DNA from: Ophiosphaerella korrae
Lineage: Eukaryota; Ascomycota; Dothideomycetes; Pleosporales; Phaeosphaeriaceae
DNA length: 55,949 nt
Assembly: GCA_028456385.1 (NCBI GenBank)
Contig: JALNQF010000273.1
Location: forward strand, 1 to 55,949
Direction of reading: 5' to 3'
Every line of letters starts with the position of its first letter. The stretch's first letter is position 1. Positions 36,636-45,984 of the stretch are shown piece by piece. A program made the position numbers and the translations under genes. The notes under the pieces were generated by a model. It made no database searches, was not told the DNA's origin, and was given only the letters and a program-made list of their open reading frames with translations.

Positions 36636-37309
36636 AACCCTCTAGAACGCCTAGCGGCGAACTAAGAGAACTAATATTACTAACAACAAATAGAGAGACG
36701 ATAGAGACGTCTAGTACAAGACCTACTACAGCAACACTAAACGCCTTATCTAAGTCTAGCTTAGCTTTTAGAGCTACTAACTACTTAGCTAATTTCTTAT
36801 TATTTAAGGCCTTTATCTTACAAAGACAAGAGAGACGAGCTTAATTCTTTACTAGCTTACTCTACGTAAGCTCCTAGATACGCTTACGCTTAGCTTTAGC
36901 CTCTACGATTTAAGATAGTAATTTCTCTTAAGTCTAGTTAATAGCTTTCCCTATTATTATTAAGCCTAGACGTAAGAATAAGTGTAATAAACTTACACTT
37001 AGAAAGAGAAACACTAGACACGTTATAAGAGCTACGTATATTTACACGAATATACGCCTTATAAGCCCTACTATTATTTATAGAAATAATATAAAGAAGA
37101 GACTTAGGGTTTAACTTAGGAGAAGTACAACAAGAGTAAGGAAATATTTTAATACTATTGCGCAACACGCAATTAGTAAGGAGGTAGTAACAACGTATAG
37201 ATAAAATAGTTATAAGGAAGGATAAAGAACTCTACATTAATAAAGAAACTAGACTAATAACTCTAGCTCTAAGATAGGTAAACTAGGACCTACCTAAGAG
37301 GGGAGATAG
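36611..37309 (-). pseudogene. A3 post-pol region, best copy of the candidate extra gene
   Basis: About 230 antisense codons from just inside the 3' LTR to the pol terminus. The N-terminal half is hydrophobic with probable membrane segments (LKYFLT; ALITCLVFLFL). Then come G-K-A-I-N, a basic segment IVEAKAKRKRI, the motif CKIKALNNKKL and the C-terminal GFNFRTPLVS. About seven TAA or TAG codons fall in the last 110 codons, each explicable as Gln. An antisense frame stop (TAA) lies at the LTR edge, so a start would be inside this region; no ATG survives in frame. The sense frame at 36611-36841 is stop-free for 77 codons and basic/Thr-rich. Both readings share wobble positions. The minus-strand ATG frame at 36938-37168 is in a different frame and is probably incidental. 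Confidence 0.5.
37296..37309 (+). promoter_or_regulatory. A3 polypurine tract
   Basis: AAGAGGGGAGATAG directly precedes the 3' LTR. This composition and position fit the primer for plus-strand synthesis. A2, A5 and the B elements have near-identical tracts at the same place. Confidence 0.8.
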
Positions 37310-37736
37310 TGTTACAGGTGTAACAGAAGAAATCAAGATAGAACTAATTAGTCCTAATCTAGGCGCTAACAAAGTATAGGACGAGTAGGGTAATAACCTC
37401 GATTAGGAGACTACATATAACTAGACACCTAGGCTAATCTATAATCTATAAACTCTTAGTATTAATAGATTATAGATTAAAATAATCTATAATCTACTAG
37501 TCTTAGCAACTATAGATTATAGATTACGACGAGTATATAGTTAGTAAGATGCGTATTATTAGGATAGTATTAGTAATTTAATCCCTTAACTATAGAACGC
37601 TACTATAAGATAGTTGCAAAACATCTTCTATTGTTTATAAGTTATTATAGATTATAACCTAGGCTTTTACTATTAACTCTTAATCTACTAATACTTATAG
37701 GCACTAAGAAGTTAACCCTAGTAACACCCTATTACA
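37310..37736 (+). repeat. A3 3' LTR (427 bp)
   Basis: Starts TGTTACAGG and ends CCTATTACA, followed by TSD AAAAT. It differs from the 5' LTR mostly by C/T and G/A changes. Confidence 0.95.
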
Positions 37737-37741
37737 AAAAT

Positions 37742-38023
37742 ACTTAAAGAAGTATACTTATACTAAATATTAATAAGAATATATTTATTGTAATATTTAC
37801 TATCCTTTAAGGATATAAAGTACAAGAGACCTAGCTTAGTATAGTAATAACAAGGAAATATTTTAACCCTATTATAGATAATATAAGCTATAATAAAAAG
37901 CTTGTTACGCTAAAAACGCGATAGTATAAGGAGTAATAAAGAACTAGAGATTAATAAAGAAATAAGACTAATAACTTTAGCTTTAGAATAGAGAAATAAA
38001 AACTTGTCTAAAGGAAGAGATAG
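37742..38023 (-). pseudogene. B3 post-pol region, part 2
   Basis: Continues 30335-30710 across the A3 insertion and matches B1 13650-13938. It would encode the hydrophobic N-terminal half of the candidate antisense frame. It ends in a purine tract (GGAAGAGATAG) before the 3' LTR. Confidence 0.4.
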
Positions 38024-38419
38024 TATTATAGTTATAACAAGAGAAAACTAGATAGAACTAATTAGCCTTATAGTAGAAGATAATAATATATATAATCTAT
38101 AAGTAGATAAACTTAATTAAGAAAGTAACTATAACTAAGATACGTATTAAATTTATAAATTTATAATCTTAGTAAATATAAAGTTATAATACTAACTAAA
38201 GACTATAAGTATATAGTTAGTAGTAATACGTATTATTAAGATAGTATTAGTAATTTAATTATTAACTACAAGCGATAATATATTAATATTGCAAGACATC
38301 TTTCTATTATTTATAGCCTATTACCTAATTACTATACGAGCCTTTGTTATTAATTCCTAATCTACTAATACTCTTAAAGAAAAGGTTACTTATAGTTAAT
38401 AATAGGCGACCCTATAATA
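38024..38419 (+). repeat. B3 3' LTR (396 bp)
   Basis: Starts TATTATAGT and ends CCTATAATA, followed by TSD AACTA (38420-38424). It is 58 bp shorter than the 5' LTR because it has one rather than two copies of the U3 repeat. Confidence 0.9.
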
Positions 38420-38975
38420 AACTAATTTTTCCTATTCTTTAATTAATTCTTAGATTTACTATCTATAACTATAGTATCTCTAGGATTATATTCTACTTAT
38501 TATTAATTATTATTATATCTATAACTATATTTTTAATCTTTAACCTTTCTAGTTCTAATATAGAAGGTACTATCTTAAACTTTATAAGTTCTTAGAATAG
38601 TTTTCCTTTAATTATACTTAGTTATTAAGGATACTTCTTTATTATATAATATATTCCTAAGTCTTTTATAAACTTTTTAAATATAAAGTTCTTTATAGCT
38701 CTACTATTAATTATAGCTTATACTTTTTTTTAAAAATATATACTTATTTATATAATATATAGGCCTATTATACCTTCTAGTAATTCTTGCTTAGGCTATT
38801 TTATAAATCCTCTACTTAGTTAGAGGTACTACTTAACCTTATACTTATAGTCTTTATATATTAAGTACTTATTTTACGTATATTTATACTAAGGTTTTCT
38901 TAAAATATATTCTCTAGATAACTTTTTTCTAGGTCTTACTACTATATATCTTTCTTTTAGGATTTTTACTACTAA
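38420..38975 (-). pseudogene. Element H protease and Gag C-terminal fragment
   Basis: Minus strand matches the B protease region: an IVIDI motif, an active-site segment read N-S-R-A near 38700-38725, and the linker between Gag and protease up to about 38975. It is the upstream continuation of the H RT fragment ending at 17108, separated from it by B3. The Gag N-terminal part and 5' LTR of H are missing, because at about 38970-38976 the sequence switches to a plus-strand B tail. Confidence 0.8.
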
Positions 38976-39570
38976 TAGATAGAGAGGCGATAAGAGCGCC
39001 TAATATAATAGGAGCTAGAGTAGCCTCTACTATATCTTTAAAGTCTATCTTAGCCTCTATTATATAAGATTATTTAAATAACTTAGTATTATTATAAGCT
39101 TTTATCTTACAAAAACGCTTAATATAAGAATAAAGCTCTATTAGCTTATAAAGAGTTAACTTACACTTAGCCTTAGTTATAGTAAGCTATAATAATAGTT
39201 TCTCTTAAGCCTTATTTATAGCTCTCCTTATATAACTTTATAGAAAGAGATTATATAGTAATTAAACACTTATACTCTATAAACAAGATACTTAAAAAAG
39301 TATACTTATACTAAATATTAGGAAGAATATATTTATTATAATATTTACTATCCTTTAAAGATATAAATACGTAAGACCTAATAAAGTATAATAAGAATAG
39401 AAAAATATCTTAACTCTATTATAAATAATATAAGCTATAAGAAGAAGTTTATTACGCTAGGAGTAAGAAGGTATAAAGAGAAATAAAGAACTAGCGATTA
39501 ATAAAGAAATAAGATTAATAACTTTAGCTCTAGAATAGAGAAATAAAAACCTCCCTAAAAGAGGAGATAG
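38976..39570 (+). mobile_element. Element B4, truncated B-type post-pol tail
   Basis: Plus-strand match to the B1 and B3 post-pol tails, ending in a purine tract (GAGGAGATAG) just before an LTR. The gag-pol part is absent, since the left end meets element H in opposite orientation at about 38970. On the minus strand the candidate frame is readable (ITKAKCKL; F-C-K-I-K-A-Y-N-N-T-K-L; L-A-P-I-I-L), with TAA and TAG at a few Gln-compatible positions. B4 may be the remains of an element rearranged with H, or the relic into which H was inserted. Confidence 0.7.
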
Positions 39571-40008
39571 TATTATAGTTATAATAAGAGAAGACTAGAT
39601 AGAACTAATTAGCTTTAGTATAGAGGATAACAACGTATATAACTTATAAAGAAATAAGCTTAATTAGGAAGCTAACTATAATAGAAATATATAACAAATT
39701 TATAACTTTATAATTTTAGTAAATATAAAGCTATAAAGCTAGCTTTATAAATTTATAAAATATAAAATAATAAAGTTATAAAGCGCTAAGAGGGTACTAA
39801 GTATATAGATAGTAAGAATATATACTATTAGGAGAGTATTAGTAATTTAATTATTAACTACAAGCAACAATATAATAATATCGCAAGATATCCTTCTAAT
39901 ATTAATAGCTTAATACTTAATTACTATACTAGCTTTTATTATTAACTTCTAATCTACTAACACCTATAATAAAGTTACTTATAGTTAATAATAGGTAACC
40001 CTATTATA
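39571..40008 (+). repeat. B4 3' LTR (438 bp)
   Basis: B-type LTR, starts TATTATAGT and ends CCCTATTATA, strongly RIP-mutated. The next five bases are GAAAG. No partner 5' LTR preceded by GAAAG was found, so its TSD cannot be confirmed. Confidence 0.85.
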
Positions 40009-40193
40009 GAAAGCTTTAAGCTCTTTTTCTAGAGCTTTATAAGCTTAGGTAGTAATAAAAGTAATAATACTATAGTAAGTAATTTTAGAGCTATAATATA
40101 AGTTAGTTAACTAATATTAGATAAAGAGCTAAAATAGCTCTTAAAGTACTAAATTAAAGAGCTATAGTAGCTTTTTAAACTAACTTATATAAG
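40009..40193. other. Short interval between B4 and A4, no gene
   Basis: RIP-mutated sequence rich in AGAGCT and AGCTCTT inverted motifs, such as AAAGAGCTAAAATAGCTCTT (40123-40142), which could form hairpins. No coding, LTR or pol similarity was seen. Confidence 0.5.
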
Positions 40194-40198
40194 AACGT
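40194..40198. repeat. Putative TSD AACGT, left copy, element A4
   Basis: Five bases before the A4 5' LTR. The right copy was not found because the 3' LTR of A4 could not be located. Confidence 0.4.
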
Positions 40199-40632
40199 TG
40201 TTATAGATATAATAAGAGAAATTAAGATAGAACTAATTAGTCCTAACTTAAGCGCTAACGAAGTATAGGATAAGTAGGGTAATAAACTAGATTAGGAGGT
40301 AACCTATAATTAGGACACGTACTATAGCAATCTATAGGTATATATAATAGATTAGTAATCTATAAGCACGTATAATAGATTAGTAATCTATAGAATAATA
40401 TTATAGATCGAGGCTAAAGTATAAGTATATAGGTAGGTAGGATATATATTATTAGGATACTATTAGTAATTTAATTATAAACTACAAGCGATAATACTTA
40501 ATAGTTATAAAATATCTTCTATTGTTTATAAGTCTATTACTTAATTATAACACAAGCTATTATTATTAACTTCTAATCTACTAATACCCTAAACAAAGTC
40601 GCTAGAAGTCGACACTAGTAACTCCTATTATA
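40199..40632 (+). repeat. A4 5' LTR (434 bp)
   Basis: Starts TGTTATAG and ends CCTATTATA. The first 130 bases follow family A. The middle has its own AATCTATAGGTATATATAAT-type units (about 40328-40400) in place of the A-type inverted motifs. The conserved CCTTACTAATTTAG segment follows. Confidence 0.88.
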
Positions 40633-40679
40633 CCTTACTAATTTAGTTATTAGAAGAAGTAAAGTATAAGTAGCGTATA

Positions 40680-43600
40680 GTCTAAGCTAATACAATAGTA
40701 GAAAGTTTAACTAAGAAAGGAGGTAAAGTACTTCTAAGTAGTTATAAGTTAGATAATACTATATAGGTAGTACTTAAAGCCTATATAAATAATCTAATCT
40801 CTAAAAAAAAAGATATAAAGATAGTAATTAATACTTTAAAAATATAGAACAAGAAACTATAAGATTATACTAAGTAAAATAAAGCCTAAATTAATGCTAT
40901 TATAGTAAGACAAAATTAAATAGAATAGATTACCTAAAGATTAGAAATAAGTGCGATAAAGAAACTACCTAAGATACCTATACTTAAGAAGTTTAATAGA
41001 ATAAGAAGTAAGCTAAGGCTCTTTATAGTATTAGTATAACTTTAGATAAATATATAAGTACTACACTTTAATAAAGAAGATAAAAAGGTAATATCTATTA
41101 GAATATATCTTAAAGAAGATATAATAAAATAGTTTAAACTTTACTAGATAAACTATATAATATATACTCTAGGAATATAGAAAGATAAAATAAAAGCTAT
41201 CTTTAGAAGTTATAAATACTTTACAAAGCAAATAAGAGTAGTATTTAGAGATATAGATATTACTTAATAAGCTAAAGAAAAGCTTAAAAAGCTTATATAA
41301 TATAAGAGTATTCTAGAATACGTATTATAATTTAAATAATTATTGCAAAATATAGAATAGAATAAGCTATCCTTAATATTAAAATTTAAACAAAGACTAA
41401 AGTTAAGAATCTAATACAAAATAATTTATATAGAGAAACTAAGAATACTAGAAGCTCTAAAGAATTAGGTAATACAAGTTAATAATAATCTCTAAGTATA
41501 GAGAATAAACAAAGATAGAAGATACTCTAGTAATTAAGATATTAGAGACTCTATAATCCTTAATATAAATAAAAATAAAAAGTAAAAGAAGAATAGAGAC
41601 TTTATATACTTTAACTATAGTAAGAGAGGCTACTATATAAAAGACTATTAGTTAAAGAAGAAAGATATAGTATATTATAAATATAGAAAACTAGGACACT
41701 TTATAAAAGACTATAGAAGTAAAGACCTAAAGAAAGAAACTTAGTTAAAAATAACTAAAGATAAGAAGAAAGTACTATAAGTATAGACTAAGCCCTAGGA
41801 AAAAGTAGTAGTAAGTAAAGAGTAATAATATATAATACTCTATTAGACTTTTTATTATAACAACAACTACTATATATATCTTTCTAGTAAGTAAAGAGTA
41901 AGATAGTTCTTATAAAAGAATAGAGTAGTAGTAGTAAAAGAAGAATAAATAAAAGTATAGCTAAGAGAGATAACCTATATAATAGACCTATTAATAGAAG
42001 ACTTAAAAGGAGAAGAGCTCTTAGTACTATTAATCTCTACTAAAGGACTAGTAAAGGATAAAAAAACTACTATAGTTACTTCTAAAGAACTATAAGATAA
42101 TAAAGAAGAAGTTAATATAAGAGGTATAGAGTATACCTTATTAAATATATATAGCTATAATAGCTATATAATAATAGATATAGAAGAATAAAATAAATAA
42201 TAGAAGTTTATTTAAAAATACTTACTAGTTATAAGTATAGAGGAAGTATATAAAGACTAGAAAGAACGTAATCCTAAGAATATAATGTTTATAGTATTCT
42301 AATAATAAATAGAATAATATATAGTTATAGTAAGAAGAATACCTATATAGAGAGAGTAGTAGTACCTTATAAGAAAGACGTAATAGATTAACAAAGCCTA
42401 TATACCTAGAATACTAATAGTATATTATATCCTAATAGAAAAAAAACCTAGAAAAGATAAATACTAGGAAGGGGACGACAAAATAGTAAACCTAGAATAT
42501 CTAGTATATTTTAAAGTATTATAGTTATTATACTTAAACAAGAATTATATTATATATAGAAACTCTAAAGCAAATAACTATATATAGCTAGTAAGAAAAA
42601 AAGGCTATAATTATATAAAAGTAATTCTAGTAGAAAATATCTTAGGATAGAAAATAATACTAGAAGAAGGATACACAGTAGTTAGGCTAGGACTAAAATT
42701 ATCTAAGAAATATATCTAAAGAGGATTATAGTATAAATATACAAATAATAAATATCTAAAATACAAAGATTACAAATTTAAAGTAGAGTAATAGCCCTAG
42801 AAAGATAGATAATTTACAAGATTACCTAAGTAAAAATAGCTAGAAGGTATAAGAAGCCTATATATTACAATAATAAGTACTTTTTAAGAGAAAAAGATAT
42901 AAGTTATAATTAATAGTAGAGCTATAAGAAACTTTATATTAAAAAAGTTTATAGAAGAATAAAGAATATATTATATAATAAAGAAATAACCTCGACAACT
43001 AAGTATAATTAAACGAAAGCTATTCTAAGAACTTATAAAGTTCGAAACTATACTCTCTATACTAAAGTTAGAAGAGTTAAAGATAAAAAACCTAGTTATA
43101 GATTTAATAATAATTAATAACAAATAAGACGTAATCCTAGGAATACTATAGTTAAAAATAGCTAATCTAAACATTAATTAGAGAACTAGAAAAGTAAGCT
43201 ATAATAAACAAGACATATTAAAGGCTAACATAGAAATATACAAAGAAGATTTCCTAAAAGAATATAAGAAATAAGAAAAATAACTTATAGAACCTAAAGA
43301 CTACCTTCTAGAATATTAACTATAGGACTTAGTAATAGACTTAGAAGAAAGAAAAGACGTAGGATAGAGCCTAGTCTACTAGAAGATAGAAGAAGAATCT
43401 AAGATTAAAAGAGTATTTATTAAAAATATAATAAAGAAAAGATAGATATAAAACTCTATATCTTTAGTAGTATATAGACTTATATTTATAGATAAGAAAG
43501 AGATAAAAGATAAAAGACTTTATTTAAACTTTAAGAAAATAAACGTAATTATAAATATAAACTAATACCCTTTACTACAAATAGATAAAATATAAGATAA

Positions 43601-45492
43601 GTTATAAAGAGTAAAGATCTTTATAAAGCTAGATATCTAGAACGCCTACTATTAGATTTAAATTAAGAAAGGTAATAAATAGAAAATAGCGTTCTAAATA
43701 TAGTATCGACTATTTAAATTTATAGTTATACCCTTTAGATTAATAAACGCACTAGTAGTATTCTAAGAGAGAATTAACATAGTACTAAAAGAGTACTTAA
43801 ATGTATTTATATTTATATACTTAGATAATATCTTTATATTCTTAGAAATAAAAGAAGAATACGTGTAGTATATATACAAAGTACTAGAATAGCTAGCTAA
43901 AAACAAGTTATTTTTTAAAATAAGAAAATGCAAGTTCTATATAAAAGAAATAGACTTCCTTAGATTTATTATAGAACTAGGAAAGATTAAGATTAACTTA
44001 GGAAAGATTAAATTAATTAAAGAATAGCTAACACTAAAAAACCTACAAGAAGTATAATAGTTTTATAGACTAGTAAACTTTTATAGAAAGTTAATAGTAG
44101 GATAGTCTAAAGAAATAGAGCTAATTACTAGACTTATAAAAAAAGACACGCTATTTAAATAGATAAAAGAATATAATAAGGTATTTAACAACGTTAAAAA
44201 AAAGTTTATAAAGAACCTAGTTATTAGAATATATAACCTAGATATACTAATAATAGTAAAAATAGATGTATCTAATTTAGTCTATAAGATAGCATTAATA
44301 TAAGAAGACCTAAGAACTAAGTAAAAATACTTAGTTAAATACTTCTCTAAAAAGATAAAGATAGTAGAGCTTAACTACTTAATATATAATAAAGAAATAC
44401 TACTAATCTATAAAGTATTTAAATAATAGAGAGTATACTTATAAAGAGTAAAATATAAGACAAAAGTCTATATAGACTATAAAAATCTTATAGAATTTAT
44501 AACAAATAAGGATCTATTATAGTACTATACAAGATAGTAAGAATTCCTATTAATATTTAAATTTAAAATTATCTACATAAAAGGAAGAGATAATTAGTTA
44601 GTAGATACTCTAAGTAAAAGACTAGATTTACAAGAAAGTGTAAATATAACTAGTATAGTTCTAATTAAAAATAAAGATAAATATTTAGTCCTAAACAAAC
44701 CTAAAATAGCTATAACACTTAAGAAGATAAGTAGTAAGCTAGATAAATAGATTAGAGAAGAAATATTAAAGGCTTCTAAAAAAATAGAGAAACTAGAAAT
44801 CTAAGAAGAATTCGCAACAGCCTATAGAAGAATATATATCCTAAGAAAAATCTAGAAAGAATTTATATAGCAATTCTATAAACTACTAGTATATAGATAC
44901 TAGAGAATTAAAAAAATACTAAGTAGGCTTTTAAGAGACTATTATATCCTAAAAATAAGATAACTAGTAGAAGAAGTACTACAAGACTATATAGAGTATT
45001 TTAAGAATAAATATAATAAATACGTACTATATAGAAAACTACAACTAGTTAAAATACTAAAATATTTCTAGAGAGTTATAATAATAGACTTTATTACAAA
45101 GTTACTTAAATTAAAAGATCTTATCTTAAGAATTAAATATAAAAGTAAATAAACTTATAAAGTAATTATACTTTAGACTATAAAAAGAAAAAAGTAGAAT
45201 AGAAGTTACTATATATTAGGTCCTAGGAACTATAGTTAGCTAATATAGCTTACTAGATAAAATTATTATAGATAGAGATATAAGATTTATATTAAGGATA
45301 TAGTAGATAATAATAGTATAATTAGAGATATAATATTTAATATTAATAGTATATTATCTATAGATAGATAGATAATTAGAATATATAAATTAGATAGTAA
45401 AATAATACTTAAGATACTACCTATAGTATAGTTAGTATATAATAGCGTAAAGAATATAGTAATAAGAGTATAACTCTTTTTTATAAACTATA
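40680..45492 (+). pseudogene. A4 gag-pol, 5' part
   Basis: Gag, then mutated knuckles at about 41608-41720 (YFNYSKRGYYIKDY; YYKYRKLGHF with the His kept), protease at about 42905-43170, RT at about 43400-44060 with box YLDN near 43820, RNase H at about 44260-44640 and integrase from about 44810. Integrase is internally deleted twice and is cut at 45492 by A5. Stops are TAA and TAG, and RIP is heavy. Around 42296 the codon ATG survives by chance and is not a start. Confidence 0.87.
45488..45492. repeat. TSD CTATA, left copy, element A5
   Basis: CTATA before A5, repeated at 52522-52526. The A4 integrase sequence (ATAAACTATA then GATTTAACC) is restored when A5 is removed. Confidence 0.92.
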
Positions 45493-45921
45493 TGTTATAG
45501 GTATAATAGAAGAAATCGAGATAGAACTAATTAGTCCTAATCTAAGCGCTGACAAAGTATAGGACGAGTAGAGTAACAACCTCGATTAGGAGACTACACA
45601 TAACTAGGACACCTAGGCTAATCTATAATCTATAGATTCTTAGTATTAATAGATTATAGATTAGGGCGATCTACGATCTACTAATCTTAGTAACTATAGA
45701 TTATAGATTACGAAGAGTATATAGTTAGTAAGATGTGTATTATTAAGATAGTATTAGTAATTCAATCCTTTAACTATAGAACGCTAATATAAGATAGTTA
45801 CAAAATATCTTCTATTATTTATAAGTTATTATAGATTATAACCTAAGCTTTTACTATTAACTCTTAATCTACTAATACTTTTTAGGTACTAGGAAGTTAA
45901 CCCTAGTAATACCTTGTTACA
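45493..45921 (+). repeat. A5 5' LTR (429 bp)
   Basis: Starts TGTTATAGG and ends CCTTGTTACA; followed by CCTTACTAATTTAGTTATT. The inverted motif block reads AATCTATAATC and GATTATAGATT after RIP. Confidence 0.95.
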
Positions 45922-45984
45922 CCTTACTAATTTAGTTATTACAAGAAGTAAAGCGTAAGTAGCGTATAGTCTAGCTAATATAAT

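Larger units (their letters stand above)
30716..37736 (+). mobile_element. Element A3, complete Ty3/gypsy chromovirus (7,021 bp), least RIP-mutated full copy
   Basis: LTRs at 30716-31141 (426 bp) and 37310-37736 (427 bp), TSD AAAAT. One gag-pol frame holds from Gag (31494) through the RT box (34326) and integrase (35580) to the chromodomain (36519). More CA and TG dinucleotides survive here than in A2 or A5, so it has been through less RIP or is younger. Confidence 0.96.
17109..38419 (+). mobile_element. Element B3, Ty3/gypsy chromovirus split by three insertions
   Basis: LTRs at 17109-17562 and 38024-38419 with TSD AACTA (17104-17108 and 38420-38424). Inside are a solo B LTR (22265-22707), A2 (23301-30329) and A3 (30716-37736), each with its own 5-bp duplication. 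Removing them restores one B-type element of about 6.8 kb. Relative to B1 it has lost about 150 bp at the protease/RT junction (near 20030) and about 40 bp in integrase (near 21785). It has also gained one base in RNase H near 21136. Confidence 0.92.

Noticed and set aside
36938..37168. 76-codon minus-strand frame with ATG
   Set aside because: It lies in the interesting post-pol region but in a different frame from the one conserved between A and B. The equivalent frame was not seen to be conserved in B1.
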